Below the pieces are notes generated by a model. The model saw only the letters and a program-made list of their open reading frames with translations, searched no databases and was not told where the DNA came from. The translations under genes were made by a program, and so were the position numbers. Below are positions 17,682-27,296 of a stretch of DNA of 64,000 nucleotides, one piece after another; positions within the stretch are counted from its first letter, which is position 1; every line of letters begins with the position of its first letter. This stretch comes from Alphaproteobacteria bacterium. Its GTDB lineage: Bacteria; Pseudomonadota; Alphaproteobacteria; Rhizobiales; JAKIUO01. The DNA lies in assembly GCA_024280895.1 (NCBI GenBank), contig JAJRPI010000060.1, forward strand, positions 1 to 64,000, in the 5' to 3' direction.

Positions 17682-17933
17682 ATGTCAGAAAAACCAACCA
17701 TCGCGCAGGCCAGCCCATTTAAAGTAGAGCTCGAAGAAGGCAAAAGATACGCATGGTGCCGATGCGGCCTGTCGAAGAACCAACCATACTGCGATGGCGC
17801 TCACAAAGACACGAGCTTTACGCCCATGATGTATGTCGCCGAAAAATCCGGCCCTCACTATATGTGCGGATGCAAGCAAACCAAAAATGAGCCTATGTGT
17901 GATGGCACCCATAATAAGCTTGACGAAAGCTGA
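17682..17933 (+). CDS. CDGSH iron-sulfur domain protein with two motifs
   Basis: An 83-residue protein with two CDGSH-type [2Fe-2S] sites: CRCGLSKNQPYCDGAH near residues 26-41 and CGCKQTKNEPMCDGTH near 63-78. Each has the three-Cys/one-His ligand set. The family is implicated in redox or Fe-S handling, and no specific role is assigned. GGAAGGGAAAATAT precedes the ATG; the longer upstream frame is non-conserved. It follows the soxYZ terminator and so has its own promoter. Confidence 0.9.
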   Translation: MSEKPTIAQASPFKVELEEGKRYAWCRCGLSKNQPYCDGAHKDTSFTPMMYVAEKSGPHYMCGCKQTKNEPMCDGTHNKLDES

Positions 17934-17960
17934 GGTAACGCAAGAACAAGCAGATCAGCG

Positions 17961-19057
17961 ATGGAATATTTTGCGCAACAGATGATCAATGGCGTAACGC
18001 TAGGCTCAGTCTATGGCCTGATCGCTATTGGCTACACCATGGTCTATGGCATTATCGGCATGATCAACTTTGCTCATGGTGATATTTTTATGGTCAGTTC
18101 CTTTATTTCACTGATCACATTCATCGCTCTTTTGTCGTTTGGGATCACCTGGATTCCCCTTGTGCTGATCGTTTCCATGGCCATGACAGCTGTCGATGGC
18201 TGGACCGTGGAGCGCCTGGCTTATCGGCCATTGCGGGCAAGTTTTCGTCTCGCGCCCCTTATCACAGCTATCGGCATGTCGATTGTGCTGCAAAATTATG
18301 TGCAGATTGTCCAAGGGGCGCGTGTAAAAACGCTGCCACCCATAATCTAGGGCAGCTATATACTCATGGAAAAAGACGGATTCACCGTCCAGATTTCCAA
18401 TATGCAGATCGTCATCATCATCACGACAGTCTTTTTGATGTTGGCGTTTGCAGCGCTGATTTCATAAATCAGTCTGGGGTGATGCCAGCGCGCCTGCGAA
18501 CAAGACCGAACGATGGCGGCACTGCTCGGCAATAATGTTGACCGAACCATCTCGCTGACTTTTATCATGGGGACGTCTTTGGCTTCTGTCGCCAGTCTCA
18601 TGTATCTGCTTTATTATGGCGTCATCGATTTTTACATCGGCTTTGTCGTCGGCATCAAGGCGTTCACGGCAGCCGCTCTGGGGGGTATCGGCTCGCTCCC
18701 CGGTGCTATGCTGGGTGGCCTGATCATCCGGCTGGTTGAAACATTCTGGTCCGGCGGCGAACAACAAATGCTGGCCATTGGTCGCGCTCTCATGGGGCGG
18801 CCAAAACTCTTATTGCTCGACAAACCCTCGCTTGGCCTTGCGCCGCTCATCGTCAAGCAGATCTTTGCCATCCTAAAGAATCTCAACAAGTAATTGGGGC
18901 TGACCATTTTTCTTGTAGAGCAAAACGCCCACCATGCGCTCAACCTTGCTGATCGCGCTTATGTCATGGTCAATGGCCGCATTCCCATGAGCGGTTCGGA
19001 CAAAGAATTTTGCAAAAAGAAGAGATCCGCACCGCCTAACTTGAGGGTGGGCATTAG
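17961..19057 (+). pseudogene. livH-livF fusion pseudogene, remnant of a branched-chain amino acid ABC transporter operon
   Basis: The first part is a LivH-type permease ([67 protein letters not shown]). At about 18750 it runs straight into the end of a LivF ATPase, from the signature [14 protein letters not shown] through [14 protein letters not shown] to VEQNAHHALNLADRAYVM. The whole lies in one frame broken by stops at 18348, 18465, 18480 and 18891. A frameshift near 19010 and a further stop at 19037 precede the natural LivF end LEGGH-stop. livM and livG are gone. The gene cannot give a working transporter. Confidence 0.92.
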
Positions 19058-19227
19058 CTGTTTTGACCTTCCCAGCCCCCTTGCATTGCGCGCAAATAAC
19101 CAATGTAAAGCGCTCATCGTGAAGAGCAGGCAGGCAACTCCGCTATAGTCTTAAGACGAAAGATATTGTAGAGTAAACCTCAACACATAATGAGAAAACG
19201 ACCCCTATTTGAGAGAGTGTAAATTTC

Positions 19228-20331
19228 ATGAAAAAGTTCTTTGCCCCCTTGTCCGCTCTTGCAATCATCTGCGTATTTTCAAGTGCCGCCAAAGCCGATA
19301 TCTCAATTGCAGCGGTCGGACCTCTTACCGGCCAATATGCAAGTTTTGGCAAACAGATCAAGGATGGGGCTGAAATGGCGGTCAAGGATATCAATGCCGC
19401 GGGCGGTATTCTTGGACAAAAAATAAAACTGCTGATCGAAGATGATGCCTGCGATCCAAAACAAGCTGTTGCAGTCGCCAATAAAGTCGCTGGTTCCGGT
19501 GTGGTTTTTGTCGCTGGTCATTTTTGTTCAGAATCGTCGATTCTCGCTTCAAAAGTATATGAAGAAGAAGGCATTGTGCAGATTTCCCCCGCCTCCACCA
19601 ATCCAAAATATACTGATGAAGGTGGACCTAATATTTTCCGCATTTGTGGTCGCGATGACCAACAAGGTGCAACCGCTGCAGCCTATATCGTCAAAAATTT
19701 CAATGACAAGAGAATTGCCGTTTTGCATGATAAAACAGCTTACGGCAAAGGCCTTGCAGATCAGACAAAAATGGCAATGGAAAAGCTCGGCAAAAAGTCG
19801 GACATCTATGAAGCCATTACAGCTGGTGAAAAAGACTACACCGCTTTGGTCACGAAAATGAAAGCCGCAAAAATCGACTATGTTTATCTTGGTGGCTACC
19901 ATACAGAAGCTGGTCTGATCATCCGCCAGATGCGCGATCAGGGCATGAGCGCAACGCTGATCAGTGGAGATGCTCTTGTCACCAACGAGTTCTGGTCGAT
20001 CACCGGCGATGCTGGCGAAGGCACGCTGATGACTTTTTCTCCTGACCCTCGCAAAAACCCAAGCGCCGCTCCCCTCGTAAAGCGCTTTCGCGATGCTGGT
20101 ATCGAGCCTGAAGGCTATGTGCTTTATACCTATGCTGCTGTACAGGCCTGGAAACTGGCAGCGGAAAAAGCTGGCACCGTTGATCCTGCAAAAGTAACTG
20201 CAACCCTTCATTCCGGCGCCGTTTTTGATACCGTTCTCGCCAAGCTGTCATTCAATAAAAAAGGTGATGTGACCCTCCCCGGCTATGTATTTTACAAATG
20301 GTCAAAAGGTAATTACGACTACGTCAAATAA
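19228..20331 (+). CDS. LivK-type periplasmic amino-acid binding protein
   Basis: A 367-residue ABC transporter binding protein with a signal peptide (MKKFFAPLSALAIICVFSSAAKA). The mature start DISIAAVGPLTGQYASFGKQ and DPKQAVAVANKV, FVAGHFCSES and AYGKGLADQ are typical of Leu/Ile/Val-binding proteins. It is intact although the transporter genes just upstream are dead. It may serve another permease or retain a signalling role. GAGAGAG lies ahead of the ATG. A terminator follows. Confidence 0.92.
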   Translation: MKKFFAPLSALAIICVFSSAAKADISIAAVGPLTGQYASFGKQIKDGAEMAVKDINAAGGILGQKIKLLIEDDACDPKQAVAVANKVAGSGVVFVAGHFCSESSILASKVYEEEGIVQISPASTNPKYTDEGGPNIFRICGRDDQQGATAAAYIVKNFNDKRIAVLHDKTAYGKGLADQTKMAMEKLGKKSDIYEAITAGEKDYTALVTKMKAAKIDYVYLGGYHTEAGLIIRQMRDQGMSATLISGDALVTNEFWSITGDAGEGTLMTFSPDPRKNPSAAPLVKRFRDAGIEPEGYVLYTYAAVQAWKLAAEKAGTVDPAKVTATLHSGAVFDTVLAKLSFNKKGDVTLPGYVFYKWSKGNYDYVK

Positions 20332-20353
20332 AAATTTGAAAAGACATCGAATG

Positions 20354-20385
20354 AAAGCGCTGGGTAAATATCCAGCACTTTTTTT
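20354..20385 (+). terminator. Terminator of the LivK-type gene
   Basis: The stem AAAG-C-GCTGG / CCAGC-A-CTTT (one mismatch) is followed by seven T residues. Confidence 0.75.
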
Positions 20386-20404
20386 GTGATCATTTCGCAC
20401 TCAA

Positions 20405-20441
20405 TAAAAAAGGGGTGGTGCTGTTGCACCACCCCTTTTGA
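20405..20441. terminator. Bidirectional terminator between the LivK-type gene and sodB
   Basis: A perfect 10-bp stem GGGGTGGTGC/GCACCACCCC with loop TGTT is flanked by A-run and T-run on both sides. It can end the leftward sodB transcript and back up the rightward one. Confidence 0.88.
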
Positions 20442-20465
20442 TCGTTCTTGCAATGTAAGAGCGCT

Positions 20466-21059
20466 TTAAGCAGCCGACAGATTGGCTTCGGCGAATTCCC
20501 AATTGACGAGATTATCGACAAAAGTTTCGAGGAATTTAGGGCGCGCATTGCGATAATCGATATAGTAAGCATGTTCCCAAACATCGCAGGTAACGATTGG
20601 TGTGGCGCCATGAACCAGTGGATTTTCTGCATTTGGTGTCTTCATGATTTCCAGCTTGCCATCTTTCAGAACCAGCCATACCCAGCCAGAACCAAACTGT
20701 GTCATGCCGCCTTGTACGAATGCCGTGCGGAACTCATCCATGCTGCCAAAACTTTCATTTATTTTAGCTTCAAGTGAACCGGGCATGGCGCCGCCGCCAG
20801 ATGGTTTCATGCTATTCCAGAAGAATGAGTGGTTGTAAACTTGGGCAGCATTATTGAAAACGCCAGGGTTTTTGCCAAACGAAGAGGTGATCGTCTCTTC
20901 CAGAGATTTACCCTCGAATTCGCTACCAGCGATAAGCTTGTTACCATTGTCCACATAGGCCTGATGATGCTTGCCGTGGTGATATTCAAAGGTTTCAGGT
21001 GACATATGAGGCAACAGGGCATCTGTTGCATATGGGAGAGCTGGAAGTGTCATTGTCAT
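20466..21059 (-). CDS. sodB: Superoxide dismutase (Fe/Mn family, Fe type)
   Basis: It dismutates superoxide to oxygen and peroxide in the cytoplasm. The 197-residue protein has the metal ligand region YHHGKHHQAYV, NHSFFWNSM, GSGWVWLVLKDG and DVWEHAYYIDYRN, which supply three His and one Asp. GGAMPGSL-type context and overall features favour the Fe form, though Mn or cambialistic use is possible. AGGAAATATCCCCC precedes the ATG at 21059; another ATG lies two codons later. Confidence 0.94.
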   Translation of the reverse strand: MTMTLPALPYATDALLPHMSPETFEYHHGKHHQAYVDNGNKLIAGSEFEGKSLEETITSSFGKNPGVFNNAAQVYNHSFFWNSMKPSGGGAMPGSLEAKINESFGSMDEFRTAFVQGGMTQFGSGWVWLVLKDGKLEIMKTPNAENPLVHGATPIVTCDVWEHAYYIDYRNARPKFLETFVDNLVNWEFAEANLSAA

Positions 21060-21248
21060 GGGGGATATTTCCTCGCGATTTGAAATCTGGATCATCCAGA
21101 TTTGTTTTGAATAATTCCAGATAGAACCTATAGCCCTGCTAGCGCGAAATCAACCATTGCAAGGGGCTATTTCCAAACTATTATAGTCAAGAATTATAAA
21201 TGCGCGCCAACTGCCTGCTTAATTACAAACCTGCCCTTGATCATTCGC

Positions 21249-21932
21249 TCAAAACAGCTCTTGCTGCCCCACCGATTGTAACAGCTCCTCGCCGCTATTT
21301 GCGGGGTTATTGACTTTGGTGCCAACTTTTCGCAATCGAAAAAAGCCAGCTTTGGGGGGCTCCAAAAGGGGTAAGGCATTTGCTGGCGTGCCATCCATAC
21401 AATCCAGCCACAGATCATAATCTTTTGGTGCAATGACGACGGGGCTGCGTTTATGCACTTTTGATAATTCAAGGTTGGCGCTGGTCGTAATAATCACGGC
21501 GCTTTCCATTTCGGATCCATCTACTCCCATCCAGTTCTCCCATAATCCCGCAATGCCCATAGGGCGCTCGTCCGCACTGGTTATATAATGAGGCTGGCGA
21601 TTGCCCTTGGAGCCGCTCCACTCATAAAATCCATTGATAGGAAACAGGCAGCGGCGATATTTAAGAGCGTTGCGAAAGGACGGTTTTTGTTGCAGCGTTT
21701 CAGCCCGCGCATTGATCAATGTGGTGAACTCGCCCGGGTCCTTTACCCAGTCAGGTATCAACCCCCAGCGCACCAGTGCAAACTCACGCGCATGATCATA
21801 GCCGGTTCGAATGATCCCCACAGGCTGTGTTGGTGCAATATTGTAGCGCGGTGGAAAATCATCTATTTGCGGCAAACCAAATTGCTTGCCGATCAGAACT
21901 GGTTTGGAGGTTAGGGTAAAGCGAGAGCACAT
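21249..21932 (-). CDS. SOS response-associated peptidase (SRAP, YedK/HMCES family)
   Basis: The family protects abasic sites in single-stranded DNA by crosslinking through its second-residue cysteine. The 227-residue protein starts MCSRFTL, so Cys2 is in place once Met is removed. PPRYNIAPTQPVGII, INARAETL, NGFYEWSG and KVHKRSPVVI give the conserved Asn, Arg, Glu and His. I set the start at 21932 because only this ATG puts Cys at position 2. It lies upstream of sodB on the same strand. Confidence 0.92.
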   Translation of the reverse strand: MCSRFTLTSKPVLIGKQFGLPQIDDFPPRYNIAPTQPVGIIRTGYDHAREFALVRWGLIPDWVKDPGEFTTLINARAETLQQKPSFRNALKYRRCLFPINGFYEWSGSKGNRQPHYITSADERPMGIAGLWENWMGVDGSEMESAVIITTSANLELSKVHKRSPVVIAPKDYDLWLDCMDGTPANALPLLEPPKAGFFRLRKVGTKVNNPANSGEELLQSVGQQELF

Positions 21933-21994
21933 GATCAATTTCGCCGTTGGTTTAACAAGGTCATCATTTCTACTTACCCTACACGATTTCTGGG

Positions 21995-24106
21995 TCAGTT
22001 ATGAGAGGTCCAGGGGCGCGCGCCTCTGATTGCTCGTGCGTGGATGATTTCCAGACCTTTCTTTGGCAGGTAAAGTGCATAGGATCCGTTTTTCTTCACA
22101 GCCTTGATATCGATTATTTTTTTAACCCGTTCACATGCCTGCAAAGAGGTCGGCACAGGATAAGTGGCTATCAGGATATCAGCTTGCAAGCAATCCTCGT
22201 CAAGGGCACCAATATGAGTGCTATAGGCAATCACCATGCCGTTAAACAGACTGGTGCAGCCATATTGATCGCATCGCCATTTACGCGGACGTTTGTCACC
22301 AGCGCGCTGCTTTGCGCTTTGAGCAGGCGCCAGAGCGCCAAAACTGCTGCGCCAGCGGTCCAGACTATAGCGCCCTTTGCCAGGAGCCATCGGCCACATG
22401 ACCTTGTGCTCATCAATCAAAACAACATTCTTGCCATCGCGTTCGACAATGAGAAAAGGCGTTGGCCGAAAGGGGGATAGAGCCAGACCGGCAAGAATGA
22501 GCAATACCCCGCCAAAGCGATAAGCTGATCGCCACAGACAAAGCCAAAGCCCCCCGCACACAATCAACAGTAAAGGGAACAGGCCAATGGTCCCCACATT
22601 GATCCGGGCATTGTCAAACCCTGCCACATAGCGCGCGATATCAACGATCACAGCATTACCCTGCCCCATTATTTGCAAGGGCACCTCATGCAAGCCAAAC
22701 GGCATGGCAAACATGCCCGTTAGGGCCATGGGCATGACAAGCAGCGACAATACCGGCATGGCCAGCACATTGCCGATCACTGAATAGGTGGTGATGTGAT
22801 GAAAGTGATAAACCGCGATGGGAGCAACCGCAAACCCCGCTATCAGCGTCGTTGCAAAAATACCGAAAAATACCAGCATGACTTTATCGAGCATGCGCAC
22901 CAACAGTAGTGAGCTACGAAAGCGCGGGCGACGAAACACACCGCTTTCATAAAAAGCCACAAGCGCCACGACCGAGGCAAAAGACATCTGGAAGCTGACC
23001 GATAGCAGGCTTTCTGGCTGGACAATCAATATGAGCAGTGCGGCAATGGACACGTTACGCAGGCTCAATGCTTTACGTCCCAGCAAAATTGCCACGAACA
23101 TAATGGTGATCATGATAAAGGCGCGCAGGGTCGAGACGCTCATACCAGATAGCAAGAAATAGGCACCACCACCTAAAATGGCTCCGGTTGCGGCCATTTT
23201 GCGGATATCAAACGACAGCGCCAGAGTTTGTGACAGGGCCAGCAGGGCGCGCAACACCCAGTACATAGATCCAGAGACCAGCGCCATGTGCATGCCGGAG
23301 ATGGCCAGCATATGAGCCAGTCCCGCAGCACGTATCGAAGACAGCACCTCTTTATCCATAGAGCGCTTTTCCCCGACAATCAGTGCCAGTGCGATGTCAC
23401 CGCCATGCCCTGTTGTAGCGGCGATGATCTTGTGGGAGATCAGCTGGCGAAGCCGTTCGCTGCGTGACCAAAAGCCACTCGCTTGATCACCCTTCACTGG
23501 CTGCACTTTCGACACCGCAAAGCCAACGCCTCCCAATCGGGCAAACCATGCCTGACGTGCAAAATCAAATCCACCGGGGCGCACAGGCCCCGGAGGTGGG
23601 CGTAACACGGCCTGCAATTTCACTCTTGAACCAACAATCAAGGGCCGGTCTTTAATGCGCGAGGTAACGCGGATCCGAATTGGCGTTTGGGCGCGATCAA
23701 GCCTCTTGATGACCAGTTGCGAGAGATGCAATTGTTTTTTGTTCCCAGGAAGCCGGGTCACGCGGTCCAACTGGCCCTCCACAATATAAAACCCGGTTGC
23801 CTTTACAAGCACCGGACCGCGAACAAACTCGGTGCGCACTTTGGCAAGGGCAAATCCACTCGCTACACTGATAATGATTACAGGGATGCTCAAATGGTGA
23901 AAAAAGCGCCAGATCACACCCGCAACAACAAAACAAACAAGCCAAGTAACCAAGACAAAAAAAGCGGAAGGCTCAATATTTTGCGAAAAATAAATGCCGA
24001 TGCCAAGCCCTAGAAAAACCGGCAGCCATAAAAACAAACGCCCCTCCTCAAGGGCAAGAAAACGCACCCCATGCCCCTTGAGAAAGTCCTGAACTTTCTC
24101 GCGCAT
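21995..24106 (-). CDS. comEC: ComEC/Rec2-family competence membrane protein
   Basis: The 703-residue protein would form the inner-membrane channel for single-stranded DNA uptake. It has N-terminal membrane spans, a soluble DUF4131-like OB region (about residues 100-210), then the competence domain with ALIVGEKRSMDKEVLSSIRAAGLAHMLAISGMHM and many spans. The C-terminal part (after about residue 540) is a short degenerate lactamase-like tail, lacking a clear HXHXDH motif, as in many alphaproteobacterial homologues. It is divergent from gltX. Confidence 0.9.
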   Translation of the reverse strand: MREKVQDFLKGHGVRFLALEEGRLFLWLPVFLGLGIGIYFSQNIEPSAFFVLVTWLVCFVVAGVIWRFFHHLSIPVIIISVASGFALAKVRTEFVRGPVLVKATGFYIVEGQLDRVTRLPGNKKQLHLSQLVIKRLDRAQTPIRIRVTSRIKDRPLIVGSRVKLQAVLRPPPGPVRPGGFDFARQAWFARLGGVGFAVSKVQPVKGDQASGFWSRSERLRQLISHKIIAATTGHGGDIALALIVGEKRSMDKEVLSSIRAAGLAHMLAISGMHMALVSGSMYWVLRALLALSQTLALSFDIRKMAATGAILGGGAYFLLSGMSVSTLRAFIMITIMFVAILLGRKALSLRNVSIAALLILIVQPESLLSVSFQMSFASVVALVAFYESGVFRRPRFRSSLLLVRMLDKVMLVFFGIFATTLIAGFAVAPIAVYHFHHITTYSVIGNVLAMPVLSLLVMPMALTGMFAMPFGLHEVPLQIMGQGNAVIVDIARYVAGFDNARINVGTIGLFPLLLIVCGGLWLCLWRSAYRFGGVLLILAGLALSPFRPTPFLIVERDGKNVVLIDEHKVMWPMAPGKGRYSLDRWRSSFGALAPAQSAKQRAGDKRPRKWRCDQYGCTSLFNGMVIAYSTHIGALDEDCLQADILIATYPVPTSLQACERVKKIIDIKAVKKNGSYALYLPKKGLEIIHARAIRGARPWTSHN

Positions 24107-24293
24107 GCCTTCCTTGTGGCGATATTGGTAGCCCCCTTCGTAAATATTAGCGCCTCTCTATCTCGTGCCCTGCATTTTCCCTTGTAACTTACACTATGGC
24201 CTGCTCTATGGTACACCGTTGCGAAATACTATTCATTGACCAACCAAGTGCACCGCGGTGCCATCTATTTGGCGATCAGCCCAAGGACAACTC

Positions 24294-25709
24294 ATGACAC
24301 AATCGGTCGTTACCAGATTTGCTCCCTCCCCCACAGGTTTTTTACATATTGGCGGCGCCCGAACCGCTTTGTTTAACTGGCTATATGCCAAGGGCCGCGA
24401 TGGCAAAATGCTCCTGCGCATTGAGGACACAGATCGCAGCCGCTCCACAACTGAAGCCATCGACGCCATTCTTGATGGCATGAAATGGCTCGGACTGGAT
24501 TGGGACGACGAACCGGTCTTTCAACACAAAAATGCCAGCAGGCATCAAGAAATCGCCAACCAGCTATTGGCGCAGGGCAAAGCCTATCATTGTTATTGCT
24601 CCAAAGAGGAGCTGACGAAAATGCGCGAAGACGCACGAGCCGCTGGCAAACCACCAGGTTATGACGGCATGTGGCGCGACCGCGACCCATCACTTGCGCC
24701 AGATGATGTCAAACCCGTTGTGCGCTTCAAGGGGCCCATTGAAGGCAACACCATCATCAAGGATGAGGTGCAAGGAGATGTGACCTTTGCCAATAAAGAA
24801 CTGGATGATCTCATCTTGCTGCGCTCTGATGGCAGCCCGACCTACATGCTTTCCGTCATCGTAGATGATCACGATATGGGGATCACCCATATTATTCGCG
24901 GCGATGACCATTTGACCAATGCAGCCCGTCAGGCGCAAATTTATGAAGCGCTTGGCTGGCAGCCGCCCAGCTTTTCCCATATCCCGCTGATCCATGGGGC
25001 GGATGGTGCCAAACTGTCAAAACGCCACGGTGCCCTTGGGGTCGAGGCTTACCGCGCCATGGGTTATCTACCCGCCGCCCTGCGCAACTATCTGGTACGC
25101 CTTGGCTGGAGCCATGGGGATGATGAAATTTTTTCCACCGAGCAAATGATTGAATTGTTTGGTTTGGAAAATATCGGACGCTCGGCAGCGCGTTTTGATT
25201 TCTCGAAACTGGAAAATCTCAACGGCCAATATATTCGCAATAGCGACGACAAGGATCTGATCGACGCGATCAAGCGATCGATAGGTGAATTCGAAGGTTG
25301 TGAGGATCTTGCAAGCAGCCTTGAAGACGACGACTGGAGCCGCTTCGAGATAGCCATGCCGGGTCTAAAAGAGCGGGCCAAAACACTGGTCGAACTCGTC
25401 AATAGTGCTCGCTATCTGTTTGCCAAAAGGCCTCTTTCTTTTGATAAAAAAGCCACCAAACTATTGAACGATGAGGCCATATCAACGCTCAAGGGATTAG
25501 CTGTCGATTTTGAAGAAATCGCGGATTGGAACGTCGAGGCTATCGAACAATGCGTACGGGACTTTGCCGATAAAAATGATCTCAAACTTGGCAAGATTGC
25601 CCAGCCATTGCGAGCAGCTCTTACCGGCTGCACGGTCTCACCTGGCATTTTCGATGTGCTTTTCGTGCTCGGCAAGCAAGAAGCCCTTGGCCGACTGGCC
25701 GATATCTAG
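24294..25709 (+). CDS. gltX: Glutamyl-tRNA synthetase
   Basis: A 471-residue class I aminoacyl-tRNA synthetase. The HIGH-type motif is in [20 protein letters not shown] and the KMSKS-type motif is AKLSKRHGA near residue 240. AAGGAC lies before the ATG at 24294; the frame extends upstream to 24258 without conserved sequence. The size is usual. Many alphaproteobacteria carry two gltX genes; this one could be either, and the sequence alone does not say whether it also charges tRNA-Gln. Confidence 0.95.
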   Translation: MTQSVVTRFAPSPTGFLHIGGARTALFNWLYAKGRDGKMLLRIEDTDRSRSTTEAIDAILDGMKWLGLDWDDEPVFQHKNASRHQEIANQLLAQGKAYHCYCSKEELTKMREDARAAGKPPGYDGMWRDRDPSLAPDDVKPVVRFKGPIEGNTIIKDEVQGDVTFANKELDDLILLRSDGSPTYMLSVIVDDHDMGITHIIRGDDHLTNAARQAQIYEALGWQPPSFSHIPLIHGADGAKLSKRHGALGVEAYRAMGYLPAALRNYLVRLGWSHGDDEIFSTEQMIELFGLENIGRSAARFDFSKLENLNGQYIRNSDDKDLIDAIKRSIGEFEGCEDLASSLEDDDWSRFEIAMPGLKERAKTLVELVNSARYLFAKRPLSFDKKATKLLNDEAISTLKGLAVDFEEIADWNVEAIEQCVRDFADKNDLKLGKIAQPLRAALTGCTVSPGIFDVLFVLGKQEALGRLADI

Positions 25710-25885
25710 GCCCCCCACACGGCCATTATGCGTAGGTGCCCTTGTCCATCAATCAATGATCCTTTATTGATAGTCACACACGAAATGAACGTTAAGTACA
25801 TTTTTGATTGCACAGACATATTTGTGTTTCAGGAAGCGCTCTTCCACAATCGATTTGTAGCCACCCAGACATGTAGGATAAAACA

Positions 25886-27181
25886 ATGAAAACGAGCGAC
25901 GATAAATTCAAAATCACCTACAAAGGCAAAGAAATCGAGCTACCAGTCTATACGGGGACACAAGGACCCAACGTTGTCGATATTGCAAGGCTCTATAAGG
26001 AAACAGGACTATTCACCTATGACCCGGGCTATCGATCAACTGCCAGCTGTAAATCCGATATCACCTATATTGATGGCAATGCCGGTATTTTGCAATATCG
26101 CGGCTATCCTATTGATCAGCTAGCCAAGCACGGCAACTTCATGGAAACATGCTATTTACTGTTGCAAGGAGAATTGCCCACACAAGCCCAATATGAAGAG
26201 TTTGAAGTGGATGTCATGAAGCACAGCATGCTTCACGAACAACTGATCAAATTCTATTCCGGTTTTCGCCGTGATGCCCATCCAATGGCTATTCTTGTCG
26301 GTGTCTTTGGGGCCTTGTCGTCGTTTTACCATAGCGATGTTGATATTGATGATCCGGTGTCGCGAAACCGTGCAACTGTTCGCATGCTGGCAAAAATGCC
26401 AACCATTGCCGCCATGGCCTATCGTTATTCTCTGGGCCGCACCTTTGTGACGCCAAAGGGAGATATGAGTTATGCTGGCAACTTCTTACGCATGTGTTTT
26501 GCAAATCCCATGATGCCTTATGTCGAGGACGAGGTCCTGACCCGTGCCATGGACAGGATTTTTATCCTGCATGCCGACCATGAGCAAAACGCCTCAACCT
26601 CAACGGTGCGGCTAGCCAGCTCTTCAGGTGCCAATCCTTATGCCTGCGTCGCAGCTGGTGTGGTTAGTCTTTGGGGGCCAGCTCACGGCGGCGCCAATGA
26701 AGCGGCACTGAATATGCTCAAGGAAATCGGCACGGTTGACCGTATCCCACATTACATAGAACGCGCTAAAGACAAGAATGATAGTTTCCGTCTGATGGGC
26801 TTTGGTCACCGCGTTTACAAAAACTATGACCCGCGCGCGAAAGTCATGCAGGAAACCGCTCATGAAGTCCTCAAGCACAAGGGCATTGATGATCCACTGC
26901 TGGATGTTGCCATCGAGCTTGAACGCGTCGCATTGTCTGATGACTATTTCGTACAGCGTAAGCTATACCCCAATGTCGATTTCTATTCCGGCATCACTTT
27001 GCGCGCGATGGGGTTCCCCTCCTCCATGTTCACCGTGATGTTTGCCATTGCGAGAACCGTTGGCTGGGTCACCCATTGGCGCGAAGGTATTACCGAGCCC
27101 GATCAAAGCATTGGACGGCCTCGCCAGATCTATCTGGGGCCAACCGAGCGCAATTATACGCCCATGAAAGAACGAGGATAG
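25886..27181 (+). CDS. gltA: Citrate synthase (type I)
   Basis: It condenses acetyl-CoA with oxaloacetate, the entry into the TCA cycle. The 431-residue length and the N-terminal beta-rich domain are those of hexameric, NADH-sensitive Gram-negative enzymes. Active-site segments are [46 protein letters not shown] and the Asp-containing [24 protein letters not shown] precedes the ATG. It is monocistronic, with uvrC convergent downstream. Confidence 0.97.
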   Translation: MKTSDDKFKITYKGKEIELPVYTGTQGPNVVDIARLYKETGLFTYDPGYRSTASCKSDITYIDGNAGILQYRGYPIDQLAKHGNFMETCYLLLQGELPTQAQYEEFEVDVMKHSMLHEQLIKFYSGFRRDAHPMAILVGVFGALSSFYHSDVDIDDPVSRNRATVRMLAKMPTIAAMAYRYSLGRTFVTPKGDMSYAGNFLRMCFANPMMPYVEDEVLTRAMDRIFILHADHEQNASTSTVRLASSSGANPYACVAAGVVSLWGPAHGGANEAALNMLKEIGTVDRIPHYIERAKDKNDSFRLMGFGHRVYKNYDPRAKVMQETAHEVLKHKGIDDPLLDVAIELERVALSDDYFVQRKLYPNVDFYSGITLRAMGFPSSMFTVMFAIARTVGWVTHWREGITEPDQSIGRPRQIYLGPTERNYTPMKERG

Positions 27182-27296
27182 CAAGCTGCTCGCTTCGCTC
27201 TACATAAAGGGTGAAGCGGGCACAACAATACTATTGGGGTGGATAAATAACCTGTTTGATAGCGGCGCGAAAGTTACCCCGATTAGCTCACCCACC

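Noticed and set aside
27188-27221. 9-bp stem after gltA (GCTCGCTTC/GAAGCGGGC)
   Set aside because: No T-run follows in either direction and it contains a G-U pair and a long loop, so I did not call it a terminator.
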